64,000 bases of DNA, from assembly GCA_002300355.1 (NCBI GenBank), contig NSGV01000002.1, positions 1,054,001 to 1,118,000 of the forward strand, written 5' to 3'. This document shows, piece by piece, positions 52,624 to 62,164 of this stretch (position 1 is the stretch's first letter; each line of letters starts with the position of its first letter). Made by a program: the position numbers and the translations under genes. The DNA is from Streptomyces sp. TLI_235 (GTDB lineage: Bacteria > Actinomycetota > Actinomycetes > Streptomycetales > Streptomycetaceae). A model generated the notes under the pieces. The model had not been told where the DNA came from, searched no databases, and worked only from the letters and a program-made list of their open reading frames with translations.

Positions 52624-53880
52624 TCAGCCGGTCGCCCGGCGGCCGAGGGCCCAGCGCACGGCCGGGACCATCGCGGCGGCGGCCACCGCGAACAGCACGG
52701 CGAGCGCGGCCCAGCCGAGGGTGCCGTGGCCGATCACGGCGGTGGTGATGAGCACCGGTCCGAGCATCATCGCCGCGGAGAAGCCGGTGTTGAAGACGCC
52801 CTGGTACTCGCCGTGGGCGCCCTCCTCGGCGAGGTCGTAGCCGAGCGCCCAGCCGGCGGCCTGGCCGAGCACCTCGCCGAGGGCCTGGAGGGCGGCGCCG
52901 GCGAGCAGGACGAGGACGGCCGCCCAGGCGGGCAGCCCGCCGGCGAGGGCGAAGGCGGCGCAGGAGAGGGCGACGAACAGTCCGCCGCGGCGGAAGATCC
53001 GGGCGGCGGCGGTCGGTTCCTCGGTGCCGCGGGTGGCCCGCACCTGCAGGGCGACGACCAGGATCGTGTTGACGACGAGGGTGCAGGCGACCAGCACCCG
53101 GGGCGCCTCGGTGTGGTTGACGATCCACAGCGGCACGCCGACCTCGATCATGGCGAACTGCAGGCCGAGTACGCCGCTGAGCCCGGCGACCACCAGGTAG
53201 GGGACGTTGCGCAGGGCCGAGCCGGTCCGCGGTCCGGACTCCGCCGCGGGGCCGTTCGGCGCGGTCTGCGGGGTCGGCAGCAGGGCGTACATGGCGAGGA
53301 CGACGGCGAAGGTGGCGACATCGGCGAGGATGGCCGCGGTGTAGGCGCCACGGGTGTCCGCGACGAGGACGAGCGAGGCGATGCCGGTGCCGACACCGAT
53401 GCCGACGTTGGTGACGACCCGCAGGTAGGCGCGGCCCGCGACCCGGCGGTCGGCGGGCAGCACCTCCGCGTAGAGGGCGTTGCGGACGGTCGCGGTGCCA
53501 CGGTCCGCGGCGGTGACGGCGCAGGCCAGCAGGACGAAGGGCAGGAAGCCGGAGACCAGCGGGTAGCAGGCGGTGCCGACGGCCTCGGCGCCGACCAGGG
53601 CGAGCAGAACGGGCTTGGTGCCCCAGCGGTCGGCGGCGCGCCCGGCCGGGACGCCGATGAGCACGCCGCACAGTCCGGCGGCGGTGAGGCCGATGCCGAC
53701 CTGGGCGGCGGCGAGGCCGAGGACGCGGGTGAAGTACAGCGCGCCGAGGGTCATGAAGAGGCCGTTGCCGAGGGTGTTCACCAGGGTGATGGCGGCGAGT
53801 CTGCGGACCGTCTGATCGGGGTGCAGCAGGCGTGACGAAGGACGGGCCGCCGTCGGCGCCCCCGTGGAGGTGGTGGTCAT
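52624..53880 (-). CDS. MFS transporter
   Basis: A 418-residue MFS protein with about twelve helices. TM1 begins LAAITLVNTLGNGLFMTLGALYF, with a motif-A-like GRAADRWGTKP after TM2 (GVPAGRAADRWG). This is the drug:H+-antiporter-1 or similar subfamily. The ATG at 53880 is chosen; an upstream in-frame ATG at 53898 is possible. Divergent from the ArsR-type regulator, with an inverted repeat between, so the regulator probably controls this efflux pump. Confidence 0.87.
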   Translation of the reverse strand: MTTTSTGAPTAARPSSRLLHPDQTVRRLAAITLVNTLGNGLFMTLGALYFTRVLGLAAAQVGIGLTAAGLCGVLIGVPAGRAADRWGTKPVLLALVGAEAVGTACYPLVSGFLPFVLLACAVTAADRGTATVRNALYAEVLPADRRVAGRAYLRVVTNVGIGVGTGIASLVLVADTRGAYTAAILADVATFAVVLAMYALLPTPQTAPNGPAAESGPRTGSALRNVPYLVVAGLSGVLGLQFAMIEVGVPLWIVNHTEAPRVLVACTLVVNTILVVALQVRATRGTEEPTAAARIFRRGGLFVALSCAAFALAGGLPAWAAVLVLLAGAALQALGEVLGQAAGWALGYDLAEEGAHGEYQGVFNTGFSAAMMLGPVLITTAVIGHGTLGWAALAVLFAVAAAAMVPAVRWALGRRATG

Positions 53881-53902
53881 GGCATCATCGCACCGCATGC
53901 GG

Positions 53903-53921
53903 ATCAGTCCCCGGAACTGAT
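53903..53921. promoter_or_regulatory. Inverted repeat between the MFS and ArsR-type genes
   Basis: ATCAGT (53903-53908) and ACTGAT (53916-53921) are perfect 6-bp arms spaced by 7 bp, in the 71-bp divergent region. A winged-helix regulator dimer site is the likeliest role. Confidence 0.5.
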
Positions 53922-53951
53922 TTAGGCCGGGGCTGACGAATGGGGGATCAC

Positions 53952-54935
53952 GTGCACCGTTTCCGGCTCGGCCTGGAGGACCTCGCCGCGGCGTCCTTCG
54001 CCTGTTCACCGCTGCAGGAGACGGTCCTGAGCCTGCGGATGTGGACCCACCCCGGGAAGTACGTCCACCAGACGCCGGTCTTCGAGCGGATCCGGCCGGA
54101 GTTCGAGCGGCTGCCCTGCGCACCGCTGCTCCGCTCACTGGTCGCCACCAACCGCTACGTGCCGGACTTCCTGACCCCGCGTCCGAGCACGCCCTTCCCC
54201 GAACTGTCGGCCGAACTCGCCGTCGTCCGCGCGGTCGCGCCGCACCGGCTGCGCGGGGAGCTGGAGCGCACCTTCCTGCCGCACGACCGGCGGCTGCCGC
54301 CGCTGCTGGCCGACGGGCTGGCCGACCCGGCCGGGCTGCTCGCGGAGATCACCGACGCCCTGGAGGCGTACTGGACGCGCTGCCTGGCCCCGGAGTGGTG
54401 GCCGCGCGCCCGGTCGGTGCTGCACGCCGACATCGTGCACCGCTCGCGGGTGCTCGCGGAGCGCGGCGCGGCGGCGCTCTTCGAGGATCTGGACCCGCGG
54501 GTCCTGTGGCGGGACGGCGTCCTGACGATCCGCCGGGACTGGGGCGACGGCGACGCCGACATCACCGTGGGCGGCCGCGGCCTGGTCTTCACCCCGACCT
54601 TCTTCGCCCGCGGCGCCATCACGAACATCAGTGACGAGCACCCGCCGGTGATCAACTACCCGGCGCGCGGCCAGGGCACCATGGCCGGCCCGGCCACGCC
54701 GCCGCCCACCCGGCGGGCACTGGAGCAGCTGGTCGGGGCGCCCAAGGCACGGCTGCTGACGATGCTGGACGAGCCGACCAGCACCACCGAACTGGCCCGG
54801 CGCCTGGGCGTCACCCCGGGCGCGGTGAGCCAGCACCTGGCGGTGCTCGCCGAGACCCGCCTGGTGAGCCGGGCACGGCACGGCCGGGTGGTGCTGTACG
54901 CGCGCAGCCCGCTCGCCGACGAGCTGCTCCGATAG
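53952..54935 (+). CDS. ArsR-family winged-helix regulator with DUF5937-type N-terminal domain
   Basis: A 327-residue protein. A large N-terminal domain with FRLGLEDLAAASFACSPLQETVLSL and LRMWTHP (a DUF5937-like feature) precedes a C-terminal winged helix containing STTELARRLGVTPGAVSQHLAVL. It is probably the repressor of the divergent MFS pump. The start is GTG 53952 with GGGGGA about 5 nt upstream; ATG 53940 in the same frame is an alternative. Confidence 0.82.
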   Translation: MHRFRLGLEDLAAASFACSPLQETVLSLRMWTHPGKYVHQTPVFERIRPEFERLPCAPLLRSLVATNRYVPDFLTPRPSTPFPELSAELAVVRAVAPHRLRGELERTFLPHDRRLPPLLADGLADPAGLLAEITDALEAYWTRCLAPEWWPRARSVLHADIVHRSRVLAERGAAALFEDLDPRVLWRDGVLTIRRDWGDGDADITVGGRGLVFTPTFFARGAITNISDEHPPVINYPARGQGTMAGPATPPPTRRALEQLVGAPKARLLTMLDEPTSTTELARRLGVTPGAVSQHLAVLAETRLVSRARHGRVVLYARSPLADELLR

Positions 54936-54964
54936 ATCGTCAACTCCGATGCGGCACCGCCCTG

Positions 54965-54994
54965 TTGACCAGATTGGTCCATACCACCTACAGT
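54965..54994 (+). promoter_or_regulatory. Chitinase promoter with DasR-like (dre) site between -35 and -10
   Basis: TTGACC (54965-54970), an 18-bp spacer and TACAGT (54989-54994) form a good promoter. TGGTCCATACCA (54975-54986) in the spacer matches 10 of 12 positions of the published DasR core TGGTCTAGACCA and is close to the direct-repeat elements of streptomycete chitinase promoters. Bound DasR would block RNA polymerase; N-acetylglucosamine-derived inducers would relieve it. Confidence 0.72.
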
Positions 54995-55052
54995 CGTCGA
55001 CGGCTTCCCGGCACCCCTGTACGGCACCCCCACACCAGACAGGGAGACCACC

Positions 55053-57338
55053 ATGCACGTCCGGCCGCCACGGCGCGCCATTGCCAGGATCACCGCCCTG
55101 CTCGCCGTGCTCGCACTGCCGCTCGCCCTGCTCGCCGCCGCGCCGGCGCACGCCGCCGGCCGCCTCACCGCCGCCTTCACCAGCGCCGACAACGGCTCCT
55201 GGTGGAAGGGCACCTTCGCCGTCCGCAACGACAACGCCACCGCCGTCACCGGCTGGACCCTCGAGTTCGACCTGCCGGCCGGGGTGACGATCGCCAGCAG
55301 CTACAACGGCCGGGCCACCGTCACCGGCCGGCACGTCACCGCCGTCAACGCCTACTACAACGCCACCGTGCAGCCGCACGCCAGCACCGAGCCGTACAGC
55401 TTCTGGTTCGTCGCCAACGGCCCGATCGGCACACCGACCGGCTGCCGGATCAACGGCGACAAGTGCGACGGCACCGCCGACGTGCCGCCCGGCGCACCCG
55501 GCACCCCGCAGGTCACCGACACCACCGCGCACACCGTCGCGCTGAGCTGGCCCGCGGCCGCCGCGGGGGACTTCCCGGTCGCCTCCTACGAAGTGCTGAA
55601 CGGCTCGACCGTCCTCGGCACCGCGACCACCACCGCGGCCACCCTGACCGGGCTCACCCCGGCGACCGCGTACACCCTGACGGTGCGCGCCAAGGACAGC
55701 CGCGGCAACACCGGCCCGCTCAGCCCCGCGGTGACCGCCCGGACGGTCGACCCGGCGAGCGACACCGTGCCGCCCGCCGCCCCGACCGCCCTGCACAGCA
55801 CCGCCGTCACCGCCGCCGCCGTCACGCTCGCCTGGACGGCCGCCACCGACAACCAGCGGGTCGCCGCCTACGACGTCTACCGCGACGGCGCCCTCGCGCA
55901 GACCGTCACCGCCACCACCGCCACCGTCGCCGGCCTCTCCCCCGCCACCGCCTACACCTTCACCGTCCGCGCCCGGGACTCCGCCGACAACGCCTCAACG
56001 GCCACCCCCGCGCTCACCGTCACCACCGCCGACCTGGTCGGCCCCGGAAAGTACGCCCGGGTCGGCTACTTCACCCAGTGGGGCGTCTACGGCCGGCAGT
56101 ACTTCGTGAGGAACCTCGACACCTCGGGCAGCGCCGCCAAGCTCGACGTGATCAACTACGCCTTCGAGAACATCGACCCGGTCAACCTGACCTGCCTGGC
56201 CGGGGTCACCAAGGGCACCACCGCGAACCCGCAGGACCCCGACCAGGGCACCGGCGCGGGCGACGCGGACGCCGACTACTCCCGGCCGTTCGGCGCCGCG
56301 CAGTCCGTCGACGGGGTCGCCGACGACGGCTGGGCCCCGCTGCGCGGCAACCTCAACCAGCTGAAGAAGCTCAAGGCCAAGTACCCCGACCTGAAGATCG
56401 TGGTCTCGCTCGGCGGCTGGACCTACTCCAAGTACTTCTCCGACGCGGCCGCCACCGACGCCTCCCGCAAGAAGCTCGTCTCCTCCTGCATCGACGTCTG
56501 GATCAAGGGCAACCTGCCGCTCTACAACGGCGCCGGCGGCCCCGGCACCGCGGCCGGCATCTTCGACGGCATCGACCTCGACTGGGAGTGGCCCGGCTCC
56601 CCCGACGGCCACCCCGGCAACCACTGGTCGGCGAACGACAGGGCCAACCTGACCGCGCTGCTCGCCGAGTTCCGCACCCAGCTGGACGCCCTCGGCGGCC
56701 CGCACCGGCTGCTCACCGCCTTCACCCCGGCCGACCCCGCCAAGATCGCCCAGGGCTGGGACCTGTCGAAGATCTTCCGGTACCTCGACATCGCCAACGT
56801 ACAGGGCTACGACTTCCACGGCGCCGGCAGCGACAACTCCTGGGAGCCCGCCCGCACCGGCCACCAGGCCAACCTCTCCACCGACGCCCAGGACCCGTAC
56901 GCCTTCCACTTCTCGGTGGAGTCGGCCGTGCAGACCTACCTGGACGCCGGCGTCAACCCGCGCAAGCTGACCATCGGCCTGCCGTTCTACGGCCGCGGCT
57001 GGCAGAACGTCACCGACGGCGGGGTCAACGGCGAATGGCAGGCCGCGGGCGGTGCGGCCCCCGGCCAGTTCGCCGAGGAGGCCGGCACCCGCGGGTACAA
57101 CAACCTGCTCACCGGTGTGCCCTACCTGACCGTCCGGCACGACGAGCAGTCGGTCTCCACCTACGGCTACACCGGCCCCGGCGGCCAGTGGTGGACCTTC
57201 GACGACCCCTGGTCGATCGGGAAGAAGACCGCCTGGCTGAAGTCCAAGGGCCTGCTCGGCGCGATGATCTGGGAAATGTCCGGCGACACCCCGTCCGGCA
57301 CCCTGATCACCGCCCTCGACACCGGCCTCAAGCAGTGA
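55053..57338 (+). CDS. Secreted modular chitinase: CBM2-FnIII-FnIII-GH18
   Basis: A 761-residue exported enzyme. The signal peptide ends at about 35 (PAHAAG). A CBM2-type module (about 36-135, with WWKGTFAVRND and GWTLEFDLP) is followed by two fibronectin type III domains (about 147-235 and 245-330) and a GH18 domain (about 335-760). The catalytic DxxDxDxE is FDGIDLDWEW with Glu512 as proton donor, and SLGGW marks the barrel strand. It hydrolyses chitin outside the cell. The ATG at 55053 follows AGGGAGA. Expression is probably under DasR-type control through the site upstream. Confidence 0.93.
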   Translation: MHVRPPRRAIARITALLAVLALPLALLAAAPAHAAGRLTAAFTSADNGSWWKGTFAVRNDNATAVTGWTLEFDLPAGVTIASSYNGRATVTGRHVTAVNAYYNATVQPHASTEPYSFWFVANGPIGTPTGCRINGDKCDGTADVPPGAPGTPQVTDTTAHTVALSWPAAAAGDFPVASYEVLNGSTVLGTATTTAATLTGLTPATAYTLTVRAKDSRGNTGPLSPAVTARTVDPASDTVPPAAPTALHSTAVTAAAVTLAWTAATDNQRVAAYDVYRDGALAQTVTATTATVAGLSPATAYTFTVRARDSADNASTATPALTVTTADLVGPGKYARVGYFTQWGVYGRQYFVRNLDTSGSAAKLDVINYAFENIDPVNLTCLAGVTKGTTANPQDPDQGTGAGDADADYSRPFGAAQSVDGVADDGWAPLRGNLNQLKKLKAKYPDLKIVVSLGGWTYSKYFSDAAATDASRKKLVSSCIDVWIKGNLPLYNGAGGPGTAAGIFDGIDLDWEWPGSPDGHPGNHWSANDRANLTALLAEFRTQLDALGGPHRLLTAFTPADPAKIAQGWDLSKIFRYLDIANVQGYDFHGAGSDNSWEPARTGHQANLSTDAQDPYAFHFSVESAVQTYLDAGVNPRKLTIGLPFYGRGWQNVTDGGVNGEWQAAGGAAPGQFAEEAGTRGYNNLLTGVPYLTVRHDEQSVSTYGYTGPGGQWWTFDDPWSIGKKTAWLKSKGLLGAMIWEMSGDTPSGTLITALDTGLKQ

Positions 57339-57385
57339 GCCTTCGATTCGCGGGAATCCGATAGGGGCGCGTCTCCCGCCGGGGG

Positions 57386-58681
57386 CTACCGCCCCGCGAC
57401 CGACGCCAGCTTCCGCGCGGCCCGGTGCTCCCGCATGACCTGCGCGAAGGTCGTGTGCCCCTGCGTGGTCCGGGCGAAGGCCCGCCACGCGGGGGTGACC
57501 AGGCAGACCGCGGCGTGGAACAGGTGCGGACGGCGCTCGAAGGCCCCGAGCATGACCTTGCCGGCCCGCATCTCCACGCCCAGCCCGGCCTTGATCGCGA
57601 AGGCGTAGTTGAGTGCCTGCCGCCGCACGTCCGCCGAGCCGTCGGCCTCGGCGACCTTCACCGCCCACTCGCCGGCCAGCCGGCCCGACCGCAGGGCGTA
57701 CGAGATGCCCTCGCGGGTCCACGGCTCCAGCAGGCCGGCCGCGTCGCCGGCCACCAGCACCCGCCCGCGGGAGAGCGGCGAGTCCTCCGCGCGGCAGCGC
57801 GTCAGATGGCCGGACTCGATGCTCGGCTTGAAGCCGGAGAGGCCCAACTGCCGGATGTAGTCGGCCAGGTACTGCTTGGTGCGCTCGCCGTCACCGCGCG
57901 CGGAGATGACGCCGACCGTCAGGGTGCCCGAGTCGGTCTTGGGGAAGACCCAGCCGTACGAGCCGGGCAGCGGGCCCCAGTCGAGGTGGATCCGGCCGGC
58001 CCAGGCCCGGGAGACCTCCTCCGGCACCGGGATCTCCGCCTCCAGGCCGAGGTCGATCTGATCGAAGGAGACGCCGACGTGGCGGCCGATCCGGCTGGCC
58101 GAGCCGTCCGCGCCGACGACGGCGCGGGCTTCGATCCGGCGGCCGTCCGCCGTCGTGACGAAGGCGGTGCGGCCGTCGCCGTCCTGCTGCTCGACGCCGG
58201 TCGCGGTGACACCGGTGACCAGCACCGCACCGGCCTGCTCGGCGGACTGCACCAGGCGCAGGTCGAACTCGTCCCGGTTGACCAGGCCGAAGAGCATCCG
58301 CTTGGAGCGGCGGGTGCGGGTGAAGCGGCCGCCGAGGGCGAAGGTGACCGCGTGGATGCGGTCCTGCAGCGGCAGCTTGAACTCCGACGGCAGGGTGTCC
58401 CGGGACGGGCCGATGATGCCACCGCCGCAGGTCTTGTAGCGGGGGTGCTCGGCCTTGTCGAGCAGCAGCACCCGGCGGCCCTGGGCCGCGGCGGCGTACG
58501 CGGCGGAGGAGCCGGCCGGGCCGGCGCCGACCACGACCACGTCCCAGACCCCGCCGAGGGGGTCGGGCCCGGTGGCCGCCGGGTCCACGGCGGTCTGGTC
58601 GGGGGCCGCGGGAACGGCCTCGTGTCCGACGGCCTCGTGCTCGTCGGAGTTCGGGTCGAGGGAGCTACCGGTGTCAGTCAC
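57386..58681 (-). CDS. Geranylgeranyl reductase-family FAD-dependent oxidoreductase
   Basis: A 431-residue flavoprotein. After a 45-residue acidic N-terminal tail comes the dinucleotide motif VVVGAGPAGSSAAYAAA. It continues with TCGGGIIG, a GADGSASRIGRH segment and the FAD-binding GDAAGLLEPWTREGI. Members reduce prenyl chains (menaquinone, chlorophyll or archaeal-type lipids). In actinomycetes, saturation of menaquinone or polyprenyl side chains is a reasonable guess. The GTG at 58681 follows AGGAT. Divergent from the M20 peptidase gene. Confidence 0.88.
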   Translation of the reverse strand: MTDTGSSLDPNSDEHEAVGHEAVPAAPDQTAVDPAATGPDPLGGVWDVVVVGAGPAGSSAAYAAAAQGRRVLLLDKAEHPRYKTCGGGIIGPSRDTLPSEFKLPLQDRIHAVTFALGGRFTRTRRSKRMLFGLVNRDEFDLRLVQSAEQAGAVLVTGVTATGVEQQDGDGRTAFVTTADGRRIEARAVVGADGSASRIGRHVGVSFDQIDLGLEAEIPVPEEVSRAWAGRIHLDWGPLPGSYGWVFPKTDSGTLTVGVISARGDGERTKQYLADYIRQLGLSGFKPSIESGHLTRCRAEDSPLSRGRVLVAGDAAGLLEPWTREGISYALRSGRLAGEWAVKVAEADGSADVRRQALNYAFAIKAGLGVEMRAGKVMLGAFERRPHLFHAAVCLVTPAWRAFARTTQGHTTFAQVMREHRAARKLASVAGR

Positions 58682-58750
58682 GATCGCATCCTAGACCCGT
58701 CGGCCACCCCCGCGACCAGGGATGACGCGGGTCACGACACGGCACCGACC

Positions 58751-58756
58751 TATGAT
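58751..58756 (+). promoter_or_regulatory. Candidate -10 element before the M20 peptidase gene
   Basis: TATGAT sits 40 bp upstream of the ATG and matches the HrdB-type TAnnnT -10. No good -35 stands at the expected distance, so this remains tentative. Confidence 0.35.
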
Positions 58757-58795
58757 CGGACAAATCACCCGCACCTCGTCAACAGGAGACACCTG

Positions 58796-60160
58796 ATGAC
58801 CCAGCAGCACCTGGCGGCGGCCGTCCGATCCCTGATGCCGCGCGCCAAGGCCGACCTGGCCGAGCTGGTCGCCTTCCCGTCCGTCGCCGACCCCCGGCAG
58901 TTCCCGGTGGAGGAGTGCGAGAAGGCCGCCCGCTGGGTCGCCGACGCGCTCACCGCCGAGGGCCTGACGGGCGTGCGACTGCTGGACACGCCCGACGACA
59001 CCCAGTCCGTGTACGCCGAGCTCCCCGGCCCGGCCGGCGCCCCGACCGTGCTGCTGTACTCCCACTACGACGTCCAGCCGCCGCTCGACGAGAACGCCTG
59101 GCTCAGCCCGCCCTTCGAACTGACGGAGCGTGACGGCCGCTGGTACGGCCGGGGCGCCGCCGACTGCAAGGGCAACATCCTCATGCACCTCACCGCGCTG
59201 CGGGCCCTGCGCGAGGTGGACGGCGGCCTGCCGGTCGGTCTGAAGGTGATCGTCGAGGGCTCCGAGGAGCAGGGCACCGGCGGCCTGGAGCGCTACGCCG
59301 AGGCCCACCCGGAGCTGCTCACCGCCGACGCGATCGTCATCGGCGACACCGGGAACTTCGCGGCCGGCCTGCCCACCGTCACCGCCAGCCTGCGCGGCAT
59401 GACGGTGGTCGAGGTCGCCCTCACCACGCTGGCCGGGAACCTGCACTCCGGCGCCTTCGGCGGCGCCGCCCCGGACGCGCTGCAGGCCATGGTCAGGCTG
59501 CTCGCGACCCTGCACGACGAGCACGGCGACGTCGCCGTGGCCGGCCTGACGGCCGACCAGGTCTGGCCGGGCGTCCAGTACGACGAGGCGCAGTTCCGCG
59601 AGGACGCCAAGGTGCTCGACGGCGTCGCGCTGACCGGTACCGGCACCGTCGCCGACCGGCTGTGGGCCCGTCCCTCCGTCACCGTCCTCGGCATCGACGC
59701 CCCTCCGGTGATCGGCGCCACCTCCTCCGTCCAGGCGAGCGCCAGGGCGCTGGTCAGTCTGCGCATCCCGCCGGGCATGGAGCTGAAGGCCGCCCAGCAG
59801 GCCCTCACCGCCCACCTGGAGGCGGCGGTGCCGTGGGGCGCGCAGGCCGAGATCACCGTGCTCAGCGGCGGCGAGGCGTTCAGCGCGGACATCACCGGGC
59901 CCGCCTACGAGGCGATGGGCGAGGCGATGCGGGAGGCGTTCGGCCGCGAGATGGTCGCCTCCGGCGAGGGCGGCTCCATCCCGCTCTGCAACACCCTGCG
60001 CACGCTCTACCCGCAGGCGGAGATCGTCCTGATCGGCGTCGAGGAGCCGACCACCCAGATCCACGCCGTCAACGAGAGCGTCGACCCGCAGGAGCTGGAG
60101 CGGATGGCCCTCACCGAGGCGCTCTTCCTGCGCGCCTACGCCCGGCTGCGCTCGGCCTGA
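58796..60160 (+). CDS. M20-family metallopeptidase (dipeptidase-like)
   Basis: A 454-residue zinc peptidase. Metal and catalytic residues are in LLYSHYDVQPP (His and Asp), GRGAADCKGN (Asp), EGSEEQGTG (catalytic Glu-Glu) and a late His segment. The insert with the lid/dimerisation domain lies at about 190-310. It is likely a cytosolic dipeptidase or acetylated-amino-acid hydrolase. The ATG at 58796 follows AACAGGAGA. Its stop overlaps the convergent gene by 25 bp. Confidence 0.9.
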   Translation: MTQQHLAAAVRSLMPRAKADLAELVAFPSVADPRQFPVEECEKAARWVADALTAEGLTGVRLLDTPDDTQSVYAELPGPAGAPTVLLYSHYDVQPPLDENAWLSPPFELTERDGRWYGRGAADCKGNILMHLTALRALREVDGGLPVGLKVIVEGSEEQGTGGLERYAEAHPELLTADAIVIGDTGNFAAGLPTVTASLRGMTVVEVALTTLAGNLHSGAFGGAAPDALQAMVRLLATLHDEHGDVAVAGLTADQVWPGVQYDEAQFREDAKVLDGVALTGTGTVADRLWARPSVTVLGIDAPPVIGATSSVQASARALVSLRIPPGMELKAAQQALTAHLEAAVPWGAQAEITVLSGGEAFSADITGPAYEAMGEAMREAFGREMVASGEGGSIPLCNTLRTLYPQAEIVLIGVEEPTTQIHAVNESVDPQELERMALTEALFLRAYARLRSA

Positions 60161-60954
60161 CCGACCGCCGCCCCGCCCCGGGTGTCGTCCCCGCCGGACG
60201 GCACCCGGGCCCGCGCCGCCGACAGCGCCGCGAAGACCGTCGCCCCCACCGCGAGGCCCGCGCCCGCGCCGAAGCAGAACTCCGGGACGACCCCGCGCTC
60301 CCGGCGGGCCAGCCGGTGCGCCGCGCCGAGCGCGGCCGACACCGCCAGCCCCGCCACCGCGGCGCGGCGCACCGCCCGGCGCGGCCGGCACGGCCCCGGC
60401 CCCGACCCCGGCCCGGCGTGAGGTGTCCGCGCCGCCCGCCGCACCCGCTCCCCCAGGACGGCGAGGCCCAGCAGCGAGGTCCCGTACTGCAGCACCGTGC
60501 ACAGCGGGACGTCTCCGGCCACCGGCCGGCCCAGCACCGGAACGGCCCGCACCCCGGCCCGGCCCGGGTGGGTGAACGCGTCCCAGAGCACATGGCTGGC
60601 CGCCCCGACCGCGGCCGACAGCACGAACGCCCCGACCCCGGCGGCCCCGCGCGGCAGCGGCGCCTCCACGGCCACCGGCAGTCCCTCGGGCAGCAGTCCG
60701 GTGAGCGGCTCGCGCAGCAGACCGTGCCAGAGCACGACGCCTCCCGCCGCGATCGCCGCATCCACCGTCGGCACGGCCCACCAGCGGTGCGTCAGCGCCC
60801 CGAACCGGTAGACCCCCGGCAGCAGCGAGTCCGCGAAGTACGGCACGTCGGGCGCCATGGAGCCGGCCACCAGCCCCGACGCCACCCAGCGCCCGTCGGC
60901 CCCCCTGCCCAGCAGCGGCACCACCGCCGCAACATGGCTCAACGTGAACGGCAC
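60136..60954 (-). CDS. DUF4184-like membrane protein
   Basis: A 272-residue protein with several hydrophobic segments. The opening VPFTLSHVAAVVPLLGRGADG is diagnostic of DUF4184 proteins, and HVLWDAFTHPG carries the conserved His/Asp motif that groups it with metal-dependent membrane hydrolases. The C-terminal 60 residues are Arg/Gly/Pro-rich. The GTG at 60954 has a GGAGGATGG site. Function unknown. Convergent with the M20 gene. Confidence 0.8.
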   Translation of the reverse strand: MPFTLSHVAAVVPLLGRGADGRWVASGLVAGSMAPDVPYFADSLLPGVYRFGALTHRWWAVPTVDAAIAAGGVVLWHGLLREPLTGLLPEGLPVAVEAPLPRGAAGVGAFVLSAAVGAASHVLWDAFTHPGRAGVRAVPVLGRPVAGDVPLCTVLQYGTSLLGLAVLGERVRRAARTPHAGPGSGPGPCRPRRAVRRAAVAGLAVSAALGAAHRLARRERGVVPEFCFGAGAGLAVGATVFAALSAARARVPSGGDDTRGGAAVGQAERSRA

Positions 60955-61160
60955 CCGTCCATCCTCCACCGGTGCGGCGGGAATCCCGTCAGGGCGCGTG
61001 GGCCCGCACGATCGCGCCCGCCCCCGATCCGCCTGCTCCCGATCCGCCCGCCCCGGCCGCACCCCCGCACGCCCGCAACGCACCACCCTCCCGCCCCCGA
61101 CGGCCCGCCATGATGAAACGACCGCCTCCAGACCAGGCGCCCGCAGACAAGGAGGCCGGT

Positions 61161-62081
61161 GTGACGGACCCCGACCTGCCTGCCCCCGCCGACCTGCCGT
61201 CCGCCGACGATCTCCCCCAGGCGCTCCTGGACCTCGGTGTCCCGCACATCGACATCAACCCCCTGGTGGCCGCCCGCACCCGGCTGGCACGCGATCCCGG
61301 TCTGCGCCGTGTCTTCGCCCGCGCCGCCGGGGAGCAGTCCGCCGCCGTCGGCACGGTCGGCCGCCCGGCGGGCCTGCCCCCGCAGTGGCCGGACGCCCCG
61401 GGCGAGGTCGGCCGGCTGCTGCCCGCGCTGCTGTTCACCGCGCTGGCGCCGCAGGCCCGCGCCTGGCACCGGTCCCGCGGTGTCCCTCCCGAGGTGTCCC
61501 GCGCCACCCTCGCCGATCTCGGGCGGCAGCTGACCGTGCACCGGCGCCGGCACGGCACCCCCGGCCTGGGCTCGGCGAACTGGCTCACCCTGCACCTGCG
61601 CGGCGAGCTGTTCCAGCTCGGCCGGCTGCAGTTCCAGCGCCACCGGCTGCGCCCGCAGGAGGCGGTCGACGCCGCGGCCCCGGCGGCGGGCACCTGGTGC
61701 CTGGTGCTGCACGTCCCGGACTTCTGCGGGCCGCTCACCCCGCGGGCCTGCGACGCCTCGCTCGACCGGGCCCGGGCGTTCTTCGCCCTGCACTTCCCCG
61801 CCGAGCCGTACCGAACGGCCTGCATCTTCTCCTGGCTGCTGGACGGGCAGCTGGCCGACCGCCTCCCCGCGGAGGCGAACATCGTCCGCTTCCAGCGACG
61901 CTTCCGGCCGCTGCGGCCGGACCGCGGCCCCTCGGACGCCGAGCCGCTGGGCTTCGTCTTCACGGATCCGGAGCTGCCGCCGGAGCGGCTGCCCCGGGAG
62001 ACCGCGCTGCAGCGGGCGCTGGCCGACCACCTGCGGGCGGGCGGGCACTGGTACGTCGGCAGCGGCTGGTGCCCGCTGTGA
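61161..62081 (+). CDS. Acyltransferase domain-containing protein (NAT_N / GNAT_C type)
   Basis: A 306-residue protein. The N-terminal helical part (PSADDLPQALLDLGVPHIDI) precedes a GNAT-like C-terminal domain with LGRLQFQRHRLRP, WCLVLHVPD and a C-terminal ALADHLRAGGHWYVGSGW. This pattern fits the NAT_N/GNAT_C families. GTG 61161 has a strong GGAGG 5 nt upstream. It is a stand-alone gene; substrate unknown. An ATG at 61111 in frame is less likely. Confidence 0.78.
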   Translation: MTDPDLPAPADLPSADDLPQALLDLGVPHIDINPLVAARTRLARDPGLRRVFARAAGEQSAAVGTVGRPAGLPPQWPDAPGEVGRLLPALLFTALAPQARAWHRSRGVPPEVSRATLADLGRQLTVHRRRHGTPGLGSANWLTLHLRGELFQLGRLQFQRHRLRPQEAVDAAAPAAGTWCLVLHVPDFCGPLTPRACDASLDRARAFFALHFPAEPYRTACIFSWLLDGQLADRLPAEANIVRFQRRFRPLRPDRGPSDAEPLGFVFTDPELPPERLPRETALQRALADHLRAGGHWYVGSGWCPL

Positions 62082-62164
62082 CGGCACCGGCGCGCCACCC
62101 GCACCCGCCCGCAGGCGACCGGCCGGCGCCCCCGTACGGCACCCCGGCCCGTGGCGGCCCGCGG

